Source: DASUBN01 sp050261675
Lineage (GTDB): Bacteria; Pseudomonadota; Gammaproteobacteria; Natronospirales; REEB76
DNA length: 64,000 nucleotides
Direction: 5' to 3'
Assembly: GCA_050261675.1 (NCBI GenBank)
Contig: JBLNDO010000024.1
Location: forward strand, 1 to 64,000
The notes under the pieces were generated by a model. It was not told the origin of the DNA. It saw only the letters and a list, made by a program, of their open reading frames with translations, and did not search any database. Both the position numbers and the translations under genes were made by a program. Shown in pieces: positions 1 through 7,807 of this stretch; position 1 is the first letter of the stretch, and every line of letters starts with the position of its first letter.

Positions 1-792
1 CGTCTCGACAAGGTGGCGGGCCCCAACGGCTGGACCACGCTCGTGGGACTCTACTGGCTCAAGTCGGGCATGAACCGCTTCGGCTCCGCCGCCGGCAATG
101 AGCTGCAGCTTTCAGCCGCCGGCTTTCCGGCGCAGGCGGGCACGTTCGAATTTGACGGGAAGCAGGTAAGCTTCCGCGCCGCCGAGGGTGCCACGGTCAG
201 CAGCGGCGGCAAGCCGGTGAAGCAGCGCGCGCTCCTCACGGACGCGGACCCGCAAGGTCCCACGGTGCTGAACCTGGGCAGCGTCAGCTTCTACGCCATC
301 AAGCGCGTGGACCGTTACGGCGTGCGGGTGCGGGACACCCAGGCGCCGGCGCGGGTGCACTTCAGGGGACTCGAGTACTTCCCGCTGGATCCGGCCTGGC
401 GCTTCGAGGCGCGCTTCGAGCCCTACGCGTCCATGAAGAAGATCCCGATCATCAACATCCTCGGCATGGAAGAGGACATGAACTCCCCGGGGGCGCTGCT
501 GTTCGAGGTGGACGGCAAGCCCTACCGCCTCGAGACGGTGCTGGAGGACGGCGAGACCGATTACTTCGTGATGTTCGCCGACCAAACCAGCGGCAAACAG
601 ACCTACGGCGCCGGCCGTTTCATGTACGTGAAGCCGCCAGTTGACGGCAAGACGGTGCTGGACTTCAACAAGTCCTATAACCCGCCCTGCAGCTTCAGCC
701 CCTACGCCACCTGCCCGCTGCCGCCGCCTGCAAACCGGCTGCCCTTCGCCGTCACCGCCGGCGAACTCAAGTACGCGGGCAGCGGGCACTGA
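1..792 (+). CDS. DUF1684 family protein, 5' end outside window
   Basis: The frame is open from base 1, so the gene starts upstream; a GTG at 13 lies inside the conserved N-terminal block and is not a convincing start. The first residues (GPNGWTTLVGLYWLKSG) and the C-terminal block (LDFNKSYNPPCSFSPYATC followed by PLPPPANRLPFAVTAGE) are the two hallmark segments of DUF1684. Family members are globular proteins of unknown enzymatic role, often exported lipoproteins; any signal peptide here would lie outside the window. The cytochrome c gene follows 38 bases downstream on the same strand, so co-transcription is possible. Family assignment is from motif memory; function is unknown. Confidence 0.8.
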   Translation, partial: RLDKVAGPNGWTTLVGLYWLKSGMNRFGSAAGNELQLSAAGFPAQAGTFEFDGKQVSFRAAEGATVSSGGKPVKQRALLTDADPQGPTVLNLGSVSFYAIKRVDRYGVRVRDTQAPARVHFRGLEYFPLDPAWRFEARFEPYASMKKIPIINILGMEEDMNSPGALLFEVDGKPYRLETVLEDGETDYFVMFADQTSGKQTYGAGRFMYVKPPVDGKTVLDFNKSYNPPCSFSPYATCPLPPPANRLPFAVTAGELKYAGSGH

Positions 793-830
793 CGCAGCAT
801 CGGACGACCGAGCCCCGCCGGGAGAACGGA

Positions 831-1385
831 ATGCATGCCCCCACAGTCGTCAAAACCATAGCCGCCGTCGCGCTGATCGGATGTGTAGGGATGATCGGCT
901 ATGCCTATTCCGGGCTCTACGATGTGGCCGCATCGGAACCCGACAACGCGGCCGCGCGTTGGCTGCTCACGACCGTGCGCAACCGGTCCATCGACTCCCG
1001 CGCGGCGGGGATCGAGGTGCCGGCGCTCACCGATCCCAAACTCATCGACGAGGGCTTCGAGCATTACCACGAGATGTGCGTGGGCTGTCACCTCGCGCCG
1101 GGCGTCGAGTCGAGCGAAATCCGCCAGGGCCTCAACCCGCAGCCGCCGGTTCTGGCGAAGGTGATCCCCCAATCGAGCGCGGCGAGGCTCTTCTGGGTGA
1201 TCAAGAACGGCGTGAAGATGAGCGGCATGCCCGCCTGGGGCACGAGCCACAGCGATGAGATGATCTGGGCCATGGTGGCTTTCCTGGAACGCCTGCCGAG
1301 CATGACACCGGCGGAATACCAGGCCATGGAAAAGAGGCTCGGCAACATGCCGAACCACGACGAAGACATGCCCGCCAAGAAATGA
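831..1385 (+). CDS. Membrane-anchored monohaem cytochrome c
   Basis: 184 aa. An N-terminal hydrophobic segment (residues 7-28) acts as signal or anchor. One CxxCH haem motif (CVGCH, residues 83-87) is followed by a Met in SGMPAWG (M133), the likely sixth haem ligand, and WAMVAFLERLP as the C-terminal helix of a class I cytochrome c fold. It probably carries one electron in the periplasm for a respiratory or oxidative enzyme. No partner oxidoreductase is adjacent: DUF1684 lies upstream and a LysE exporter downstream. The ATG has a GGAG seven bases before it. The C-terminus (NHDEDMPAKK) is hydrophilic. Confidence 0.88.
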   Translation: MHAPTVVKTIAAVALIGCVGMIGYAYSGLYDVAASEPDNAAARWLLTTVRNRSIDSRAAGIEVPALTDPKLIDEGFEHYHEMCVGCHLAPGVESSEIRQGLNPQPPVLAKVIPQSSAARLFWVIKNGVKMSGMPAWGTSHSDEMIWAMVAFLERLPSMTPAEYQAMEKRLGNMPNHDEDMPAKK

Positions 1386-1446
1386 AACCGACTTTCACCC
1401 GAAGCCGCCGAACCCGGGTACGCCGGCAACCCACCCCGAAGACTCC

Positions 1447-2061
1447 ATGAGTTCGCTGGTCACCGCTTCGGGCTGGCACGCGGCGCTGGCGGGCGCGCTT
1501 TTGGGGCTCAGTCTCGCCGCGCCGCCGGGCCCTGTCACCGCCATCATGGCGAACGCGGCGCTGCGCGGCCGGGTACGCGAGTCGCTCATGACCGCGTTCG
1601 GCGCCATCAGCGCCGACTTCACCTGGCTTGCGCTTGCAGTGCTGGGCGCCATCGCCTACCTCGGCCGCCACCCGCGCGCGGTGGGCCTCATGGGCCTCGC
1701 CGGCGCCGTGCTGCTCCTGTGGATGGCCTGGGGCACCTTCAAGGCGGCGCACGCCGGCCTCCATGAGAACCACACGCCCGGCTCCTGGAAGCTCGGTTAC
1801 ATGACGGTGCTGACCAGCCCCTTTTCCGTGGCCTGGTGGCTCGCCAACGGCACGCTGCTTTACACCACCTGGGGCCTGCCGGGCATCGCGGGCATGTTCA
1901 CCGCCGTGTTGGCTTATAGCGCCGCCTTTAGCTATGGCTTCCGCTGGCTGGGGGCACGCACCGCCCGGGCCGTGGTGGGGGTGGCCTACCTGAGCGTTGG
2001 GGTGCTGGCGGGTTTCGGTATATATGTGGGAATTACCGCCTACCGGCTGCTCTTCCCCTAG
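1447..2061 (+). CDS. LysE/RhtB family amino-acid exporter
   Basis: 204 aa, close to the usual 200-210 aa of LysE/RhtB translocators. About six hydrophobic segments are visible. The first contains the family motif GLSLAAPPGPVTAIMANAAL (residues 20-39), and TVLTSPFSVAWWLANG in the middle matches the second conserved loop. These inner-membrane proteins export amino acids or related small metabolites using the proton gradient. The substrate cannot be read from sequence. It is separated by 61 bases from the upstream cytochrome gene. No regulator is adjacent. Confidence 0.85.
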   Translation: MSSLVTASGWHAALAGALLGLSLAAPPGPVTAIMANAALRGRVRESLMTAFGAISADFTWLALAVLGAIAYLGRHPRAVGLMGLAGAVLLLWMAWGTFKAAHAGLHENHTPGSWKLGYMTVLTSPFSVAWWLANGTLLYTTWGLPGIAGMFTAVLAYSAAFSYGFRWLGARTARAVVGVAYLSVGVLAGFGIYVGITAYRLLFP

Positions 2062-2193
2062 CGCCGCGGGCCCTCCCCTCGACACGCCCCCCGGCCCTGT
2101 GGCTCAATAACGGCCATTCCGACAAGGTTAAGCGGCCGCGCCGGGGAGCGCGGGAGCCACCGGTTTCACTCCAAATTAAGGTTTCCGTCTTCC

Positions 2194-2952
2194 ATGAACA
2201 TCACCATCCCGCCGGGCTACAAGGGCCTCGTCGCCCTCGACAAAGACATCCACAAGGGCAAGGGCGTGGTCACCGCCCGCCGCCACGCGTTTGCCGCCGG
2301 ACTCACCGGCGTCTACGTGGTCGCCGCCGAGTTCGTGCAGTCGCAGCGGCATTACCCCATCGTGTTCGCCCAGGACCAGGAAAGCGGTGAGTATCTGCCC
2401 ATCGCGGTCACCGGCCTCACGCAGGACCAGAACCTGTTCATCGGCGACGATGGCGAATGGCAGAAGGACATCTACATCCCCGCCTACGTGCGCCGCTGGC
2501 CATTTTTCGGCGTGCGCATCGAGGGTGAGCAGGCCAAGAACGGCAACATCCTCATCTGCGTGGACGAGAGCGGCCTCGAGGCCTCGAGCCAGACGGTGTT
2601 CGACGCCTCCGGCAACCCCTCCGCGGACTTCCAACCGACGCAGACGCTGATCTCCGAGATGGAGGGCGCCAGGCCCGCCACCGAGCATCTGTGCCGCGCC
2701 GTGAAGGAACTGGGGCTGATCGAGCCCTTCGAGGCCCATGCCTTCCCGAAGACCGGCCAAGAGATGCGCCTGCGCGGCATGTTCCGCGTGAACGAGGACA
2801 AGCTCAACGCGCTCCCCACCAAGGACATCAAGACGCTCATGAAGCACGGCGAGCTGTCGCGCATCTACGCGCACCTGATGTCGCTCGATAATTTCAAGTT
2901 CCTCATGGACCGGGCCGTGGAACGCCGCAAGGGCGGACGCCTGGATTCCTGA
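2194..2952 (+). CDS. SapC family protein
   Basis: 252 aa. The N-terminus (HAFAAGLTGVYVVAAEFVQ then HYPIVFAQDQESGEYLPIAV) and the segment YIPAYVRRWPFFGVRIEG are typical of the SapC family (PF07277). There is no signal peptide or membrane segment, so it is predicted cytoplasmic. SapC homologues often sit beside tryptophan-halogenase-like or TonB-receptor genes, and the biochemical role is not established. Here it is followed, 41 bases on, by a sulfotransferase-fold gene on the same strand. The pair forms a two-gene unit ended by the perfect hairpin at 4116. The ATG is preceded by AAGG only at a long distance. Confidence 0.85.
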   Translation: MNITIPPGYKGLVALDKDIHKGKGVVTARRHAFAAGLTGVYVVAAEFVQSQRHYPIVFAQDQESGEYLPIAVTGLTQDQNLFIGDDGEWQKDIYIPAYVRRWPFFGVRIEGEQAKNGNILICVDESGLEASSQTVFDASGNPSADFQPTQTLISEMEGARPATEHLCRAVKELGLIEPFEAHAFPKTGQEMRLRGMFRVNEDKLNALPTKDIKTLMKHGELSRIYAHLMSLDNFKFLMDRAVERRKGGRLDS

Positions 2953-2993
2953 AATACCGACCAACCTTCAGACATACATAAAAGAGAGTAGCC

Positions 2994-4082
2994 ATGGGAG
3001 TTGAAATCAAACTGACGGACAAGGAACTGCCGGTCTCCCCGGTGTTCGTGGACTTCCTTGCCCACATCGTGGACAACCGCCCGTTCGAAGGCGCCGCCTG
3101 GCACGACCAGCTCTCCGAGGAGCTCTCCAACGACCACGTGCGGGTCATGGAGAAGGCCCAGGAGAACGCGCAGCGCATCATGGCGAGCGAGACCGGCCAG
3201 CGCCACGTGGCGCGCGCCTACCAGCTGTTCCTCGCGCTGTTGACGGGTGATTTCGAACAAATCCGCAACATCCAATTCAAGTACCACTTCATCAACATCA
3301 TCGGCGTGCCGCGCAACGGCGGCTCCTACCTCACCATGGAGGCCTACCGCGCGCTCGGCTACGACGTGGACAAGGTCCCGAACGTCATCGCCCACGACGG
3401 CTTCCCGGAAGCCGGCCCGTTCCACTTCCAGAAGAACGCCAACAGCTGGATCGCGAGCCTGCAGACCATGGCCGAGTTCCTCACCATGGTCGAGATCTAC
3501 TTCGGCAAGAACAAGCCGCACTACGGCAAGATCATGGTGCCGAAGAAGCTCCTCAAGGGCACCTACGCCGGCGGCTTCTTCCACCAGATCCTCGGCGAGT
3601 CGGTGGAGCAGATCCTCACCGTGCGCCACCCGGTCACCTCCGCCATCTCCGCCTACGAGAAGTCCGGCGGATTGCCGCCCGACGGCAAGTTCAAGGTGCG
3701 CGGCAACATCGAGGAATGGGTGCGCCGCGACCTGTCCTACACCACCGGGCTCACGAACGACGAGATGTTCGCGCTGCCCTACTTCGAGGCCTACCTGCAC
3801 TACTGGGAGCAGTACCACATCTACGTGGCCACGACCGGGCTCTCGGCGAACCGCAACATCCAGCTCGTGCCCTACGGCAAGGAGCGGATGGAGGGCGTAT
3901 CGCGCAGCTTCCAGAACCGCTTCGAGAGCGGCAAGCAGCCCAACGAGTTCAAGGTGTTCGCCAAGCAGGACCGCCATCCGGACTGGATCAAGGAATCCGA
4001 GCCGGTGGTGAAGCGCGTGGCGGAGATCTGGGACCGGGTCGGCCTCAAGTTCCCCTATAAGGAAGTCATGGAGATCTGGTGA
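2994..4082 (+). CDS. Sulfotransferase-fold protein paired with SapC
   Basis: 362 aa, soluble. Residues 102-114 (IIGVPRNGGSYLT) look like the PAPS 5'-phosphosulfate loop after a beta strand. Residues 207-220 (ILTVRHPVTSAISA) look like the 3'-phosphate-binding strand-helix (usually xRDPRDxxxS). The loop has Asn-Gly-Gly where classical enzymes have Ser-Gly-Thr, so catalysis is not assured. The long N-terminal region (1-95) and the C-terminal region are not recognised. A GAGAG precedes the ATG. The adjacent SapC gene suggests a shared job, possibly modification of an envelope component; that is inference. Confidence 0.6.
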   Translation: MGVEIKLTDKELPVSPVFVDFLAHIVDNRPFEGAAWHDQLSEELSNDHVRVMEKAQENAQRIMASETGQRHVARAYQLFLALLTGDFEQIRNIQFKYHFINIIGVPRNGGSYLTMEAYRALGYDVDKVPNVIAHDGFPEAGPFHFQKNANSWIASLQTMAEFLTMVEIYFGKNKPHYGKIMVPKKLLKGTYAGGFFHQILGESVEQILTVRHPVTSAISAYEKSGGLPPDGKFKVRGNIEEWVRRDLSYTTGLTNDEMFALPYFEAYLHYWEQYHIYVATTGLSANRNIQLVPYGKERMEGVSRSFQNRFESGKQPNEFKVFAKQDRHPDWIKESEPVVKRVAEIWDRVGLKFPYKEVMEIW

Positions 4083-4115
4083 TCGGGTAACCCGCGCTGA
4101 ACGGTTTGCGTGGAA

Positions 4116-4145
4116 GATGGGGAGAGTGGGTACACTCTCCCCATC
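4116..4145 (+). terminator. Perfect 13-bp hairpin after sapC/sulfotransferase unit
   Basis: GATGGGGAGAGTG (4116-4128), loop GGTA, and CACTCTCCCCATC (4133-4145) form a perfect 13-bp stem. It lies 34 bases after the sulfotransferase stop and 19 bases before the lipoprotein ATG. There is no clean T-run (next bases GCATTTCGG), so it may terminate weakly or protect or fold the leader of the lipoprotein mRNA. Confidence 0.6.
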
Positions 4146-4164
4146 GCATTTCGGGGCCAAAAAA

Positions 4165-4920
4165 ATGCTGCGTCAGCGCCTGCTCGCCATCATTGCCGCA
4201 CTGACGCTCCTCGCCGGCTGTGCCACCGACCCACATGATTCCTGCAGCATGCAGGTGCCGACCCAGCAGGGTGGCATCTACATCTACGACTGGCTGTTCC
4301 TGCCGGTGTACCTGCTCTACGGCATCACTTGCGAGGGCATCCGCGCTCTCGACCGCCACGGCGCCTTCACCCCTCCCACCAAGGGCAAGGTGGAGAACGG
4401 GGTGTACGAGGCCGGCGACGGCAGCTTCAGCGTCGCGGCGCCGCAGGGCCTGGAGGTCCGCGAGCAGTACGCGCCTTCCCAGGACTACGTGTTCTTCGCG
4501 CCGCGCTTCGCCAGGGGGCCGGTGTACGTGGTGAGCGTGAGCCCGCAGCTCGACCCCGCCTATGCCGCCCTCTCGCTGGAGCAGTTCGCCGCCACCTCCC
4601 TCAGGGACGCCAACTTCGAGAACCAGCGCCTGCCCGGCGCGCCGCTCGCGGAGATCCACCGCGAGAACGTGAATCTGAACGGCCAGAGGGCCTTGTCGGT
4701 GACCTACAGCCAGACGCCCGCCGGCGCGAGCCGCCCCTCCGCCTATTACCTGATGTATTTCATGAAAACCCGCGACCGGGCGGCGGCGCTCTCCATCGCC
4801 TGGCCCATGGACTGTCCCCATTGCGCCACCGGGCCCGAGGCGGAGGTGCGCACCATGGACCCGCAACTTCGGTCGTTCGTGGAAAGCTTTCGGCTCAACG
4901 ATTCCGGCACGTCCAATTAA
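4165..4920 (+). CDS. Predicted outer-membrane lipoprotein, unknown
   Basis: 251 aa. The start at 4165 gives a classical lipoprotein signal (MLRQRLLAIIAALTLLAGC, lipobox LLAGC); an upstream in-frame ATG at 4117 lies inside the hairpin and is rejected. The body has four more Cys residues (two early, two in MDCPHC near the end) that could form disulfides. Residues of roughly 85-245 (GSFSVAAPQGLEV ... LRSFVESFRL) resemble a small alpha/beta domain of the kind seen in stress lipoproteins, but I do not recognise a family. The gene ends seven bases before a copy of the extragenic repeat. Confidence 0.7.
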   Translation: MLRQRLLAIIAALTLLAGCATDPHDSCSMQVPTQQGGIYIYDWLFLPVYLLYGITCEGIRALDRHGAFTPPTKGKVENGVYEAGDGSFSVAAPQGLEVREQYAPSQDYVFFAPRFARGPVYVVSVSPQLDPAYAALSLEQFAATSLRDANFENQRLPGAPLAEIHRENVNLNGQRALSVTYSQTPAGASRPSAYYLMYFMKTRDRAAALSIAWPMDCPHCATGPEAEVRTMDPQLRSFVESFRLNDSGTSN

Positions 4921-4926
4921 GTCATC

Positions 4927-5128
4927 TTTAAAGCGTCGCGAGCGAAGAGCGCGGTGCATGCACCGCGCGGGCGTACATGGATGTACGCACTGGGCCATGA
5001 GCGGAGCAGGAAGCGAAGCGAATGGGCCAGGCGCCCCCTCGCACCGCCGCTCTCGCACATCCCCGTGCTCCGCGACACGTACGCATCCCTGCTACAGACA
5101 ACGCCCTGCCGAGCGCAGCAGCTTTAAA
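4927..5128 (+). repeat. Stop-codon-anchored extragenic repeat, copy A
   Basis: The left end TTTAAAGCGTCGCGAGCGAA and right end CGAGCGCAGCAGCTTTAAA match the ends of the copies at 42048 and 44238. The middle (about 200 bp overall) differs and contains its own palindromes (TGCATGCA; GTACATGGATGTAC). The right end supplies the TAA stop (5124-5126) of the DUF979 gene on the minus strand. It lies between convergent genes, a terminator-like position. Confidence 0.7.
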
Positions 5129-6080
5129 AGCGGAATACCAGGAAATAGATCAGCAGGGTGTTCACCAAGAGCAGTGCGAGCCCGGTGGGCACCTGCACTT
5201 TCACAACGCCGTTCTCGTCCGGCAGCTCCAGGAGCGCCGCGGGCACGATGTTGAAATTGGCGGCCAAGGGCGTCATGAGCGTGCCGCTGTAGCCGGCCAG
5301 CATGCCGATGGCCCCCATGATCGCCGGATTGCCGTGGTGCAGGTGGACGATGAGCGGCAGGCCGATGCCCGCCGTCATCACCGGGAAGGCGGCGAAAGCG
5401 TTGCCCATCACCATGGTGAAGAGCGCCATGCCGAGGGCGTAGGCCGTGACCACCGCGAAGGCGTTGTCCACCGGGATGAAGCGGCCCACCAGCTCCGCCA
5501 CCACCTGCCCCACGCCCGAGACGGCGAACAAGGCCCCCAGCACGGCGAGCAGCTGCGGCAGGACCGCCACCGAACCCACGGAATTGAGCAGGCGCCGCGC
5601 CTCCACGAAAGGCACCGCGGCCTTCTGCTTCAGGAGCTCAAGCCCGGTCGCCAAGGACACGATCACCGCCAAGCCCAGCGCCACCAAGGTCGCATCCTTG
5701 GGAGCTACCAGCGGCTTGCCGTCGAGGGTCAGGCCCTGCAACAGCAGCGTCGCCGCCACGGTCACAAGCGGGATGAGGAGCGCCGGGATGAACAGAAGAT
5801 TCCCGAAGCGGCCGGCACGCTCGCGCCGTTCGCTCTCCGCAGCCTCCACGGCCGCCGGCTTGCCAAGGCCGCCGAGGCCGGCGCTGAGCGCCATGACGAT
5901 CACCAGGCAACCGGTGGCGAAGGGCGGCAGCCAGCTGCCGAAGAAAAACGTGACCGCGTAGAGCCCCCAGAAAAGCGCGCTCTTCAGGCGCTTCGGGTTG
6001 CTGCGGTCCCGGAAGTTGATGGCCGCCGTGGCGGCGAAGATCAGGCCGAGCAGCGCGTAGATGAGGTCCAGCACGCTCAC
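5124..6080 (-). CDS. DUF979 permease subunit (5-oxoproline-type transporter)
   Basis: 318 aa with about nine hydrophobic segments. It begins at a GTG (VSVLDLIYALLG) that overlaps the stop of the DUF969 gene as GTGA; a longer upstream extension would overwrite that gene. Motifs include VMGNAFAAFPVMTAGIG and MLAGYSGTLMTPLAANFN, typical of DUF979. DUF969 and DUF979 proteins form a two-part inner-membrane permease linked by comparative genomics to 5-oxoproline (pyroglutamate) uptake near pxpABC. No pxp gene lies next to it here, so the substrate is inferred only from family. The stop codon is contributed by the end of repeat copy A. Confidence 0.85.
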   Translation of the reverse strand: MSVLDLIYALLGLIFAATAAINFRDRSNPKRLKSALFWGLYAVTFFFGSWLPPFATGCLVIVMALSAGLGGLGKPAAVEAAESERRERAGRFGNLLFIPALLIPLVTVAATLLLQGLTLDGKPLVAPKDATLVALGLAVIVSLATGLELLKQKAAVPFVEARRLLNSVGSVAVLPQLLAVLGALFAVSGVGQVVAELVGRFIPVDNAFAVVTAYALGMALFTMVMGNAFAAFPVMTAGIGLPLIVHLHHGNPAIMGAIGMLAGYSGTLMTPLAANFNIVPAALLELPDENGVVKVQVPTGLALLLVNTLLIYFLVFRF

Positions 6081-6751
6081 GGGGCCTTCTCCAGCACGCG
6101 CCGCAGCCGCCGGTCCAGCCACCAGAGCCGGAAGGCCTGGATCAGGAATGCGGCGATGGCCGTGGGGATGGCCCAAAGCGCGATCTCGAGCGGCGTCAGC
6201 ACGATGCCGTTCTGCGCCAGGAAGCCCTTGATGAGCAGCACCGAGCCGATGGCGATGAAGATGTCCTCGCCGTAGAAGAGGCCCACGTTGTCCGCCGCCG
6301 CTGCGTGGGCGCGGATGAGCTGGCGGGTCTTCTCCGGCAGCGCGCCGTAGTGCGCCTCCGCCGCCGCTTCCGCCATGGGCGCCACCAGGGGCCGCACCAT
6401 GGCGGCGTGGCCGCCGAAGGAGGTGAGGCCGAGGGCCGCGGTGGCCTGGCGGACGGCGAGATACAGGGTGAGCAGGCGCCCGGTGGTGGCGCCGCGGACC
6501 TTGGCGATGAGCGCCTGGGCGCGCTCGCGCAGGCCGTTCTTCTCCAGCATGCCGATGACGGGCAGCGTGAACCACACGAGGGCCATGTAGCGGTTCTCGG
6601 TGAAGGCGCGGCCGATGTCGGAGACGATGGAAATGGGATCGATGCCGCCGGCGAGCGCCGTGGCGACGCCCGCCACGATCACCACCAGCAGCGGATTCTG
6701 GCGGAGCGCGAAGCCCGCGATGACGATGACGACGCCGATGAGCGTCAGCAT
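6077..6751 (-). CDS. DUF969 permease subunit (5-oxoproline-type transporter)
   Basis: 224 aa with about five hydrophobic segments. Conserved features include FTENRYMALVWFTLPVIGML near residues 50-70, GLTSFGGHAAMVRPLVAPM and AHAAAADNVGLFYGEDIF, which are diagnostic of DUF969. It is the upstream partner of DUF979; the GTGA overlap implies translational coupling and a fixed stoichiometry. It is predicted to act in the inner membrane in organic-acid or 5-oxoproline transport. It is transcribed away from the epimerase gene, which ends 28 bases upstream on the same strand and may share its transcript. Confidence 0.85.
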   Translation of the reverse strand: MLTLIGVVIVIAGFALRQNPLLVVIVAGVATALAGGIDPISIVSDIGRAFTENRYMALVWFTLPVIGMLEKNGLRERAQALIAKVRGATTGRLLTLYLAVRQATAALGLTSFGGHAAMVRPLVAPMAEAAAEAHYGALPEKTRQLIRAHAAAADNVGLFYGEDIFIAIGSVLLIKGFLAQNGIVLTPLEIALWAIPTAIAAFLIQAFRLWWLDRRLRRVLEKAP

Positions 6752-6779
6752 CGCCGCGATCCGGGTTCAGCGCCTTGGA

Positions 6780-7667
6780 TCATTCACCCGCGAGGGAAGC
6801 AGCCAGCCCGCTCTTGAGGTCGGGGTAGCGCAACTCGAACTTCAGATCCGCGAGCAGCTTGTCGTTCTTGATGCGCTTCGATTCCTTGAGGAAGCTCATG
6901 ATGCTTGGGCTCAGCATGCGTTCCGCCTCCTGCATGGAGATCAGCGGCGGCTTGGGCAGGCCGGTGAGCTCGGCGAGCTGGAATAGGTAGTCCGTGATGG
7001 TGGAGGGCTTGCCGTCACAGACGTTGTACACCGAACCCGCTGGCGCGTGCGTCATGGCGGCGCCGCAGACGGCGGTGAGGTCGTGCATGTGAATGCGGTT
7101 GGTGTAGCTGCATTCCTCCGGCCGTACCGTGGGCATGCCGGACTTCAGGCGCTCCGTGAGCAGGCGCCCCGGGCCGTAAATGGCAGGCACACGCAGGATC
7201 ACCCAGGGAATGCGGTGCTCGCCGCACCAGCGGCGCACCACCTCCTCCGCCGCGATGCGCCGTTGTGCGCGGTAGGTGGAGGGCTTCAGGGGCTCGCTCT
7301 CGTCTATCCAGCGGCCTTCGCAGTCGCCGTAGACGCCGGTGGTGCTCATGTAGAGGAACCGCGCCGGCAGGCCCGTGAGTTCGAGATGAGACAGGAGGCG
7401 CTCGATGCGCACGTCGTCCTTGCCCACGTCCACCGGCGGCGCGAAGTAGAACAGGAGCGTGCCCTTGGAAGGCAGGTTCGGCAGGTCGTCGGCGTCGAGA
7501 TCGGTGCGGATGGCCCGGATGCCGAGACCCTTCAGCGCCTCGGCGCTGCCGGCGGAACGCACCACGCCCGTGACCTCGCGCTGCTGATGGCGGAAAAGCG
7601 CAGCCAGCCGGCGGCCGGTCTGGCCACAGCCGATGATCAGGATGTCCTGCCCGTCGCCGATGCGCAT
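6780..7667 (-). CDS. NAD-dependent epimerase/dehydratase (extended SDR)
   Basis: 295 aa. The N-terminal Rossmann strand is ILIIGCGQTGRRLA. STTGVYGDCEGRW provides the Ser/Thr-x-x-Tyr region and LRVPAIYGPGR the substrate-loop motif seen in YeeZ-like extended SDRs. The usual YxxxK pair is replaced by YRAQRR, so the active site departs from the norm. I chose the ATG at 7667; a TTG at 7706 would add 13 residues without a better ribosome site. It is soluble. The substrate is probably a sugar nucleotide or modified sugar, but there is no polysaccharide cluster beside it. Confidence 0.75.
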   Translation of the reverse strand: MRIGDGQDILIIGCGQTGRRLAALFRHQQREVTGVVRSAGSAEALKGLGIRAIRTDLDADDLPNLPSKGTLLFYFAPPVDVGKDDVRIERLLSHLELTGLPARFLYMSTTGVYGDCEGRWIDESEPLKPSTYRAQRRIAAEEVVRRWCGEHRIPWVILRVPAIYGPGRLLTERLKSGMPTVRPEECSYTNRIHMHDLTAVCGAAMTHAPAGSVYNVCDGKPSTITDYLFQLAELTGLPKPPLISMQEAERMLSPSIMSFLKESKRIKNDKLLADLKFELRYPDLKSGLAASLAGE

Positions 7668-7785
7668 GGTGGGCCGGATTATGCGGTGATTGGCCCCCGC
7701 CAGCAATGCGGGTCCTGCATATTCACCTTGCCTGCATACCCCGCCCGTGGGACGATGAAACCGCTCAGCTCAGGCACGACCATCA

Positions 7786-7799
7786 ATAACCATACGGGG
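7786..7799 (+). promoter_or_regulatory. ATAACCATACGGGG leader motif, copy 1
   Basis: The 14-mer ATAACCATACGGGG lies just before the ATG of the DUF805-pilin gene (7808) and recurs exactly at 32691 before another membrane-protein start. The shorter core CATACGGGG also occurs at 21202 before mddA. The G-rich end could serve as a ribosome site and the rest as a shared leader or promoter element. Confidence 0.4.
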
Positions 7800-7807
7800 G
7801 TGCTTTC

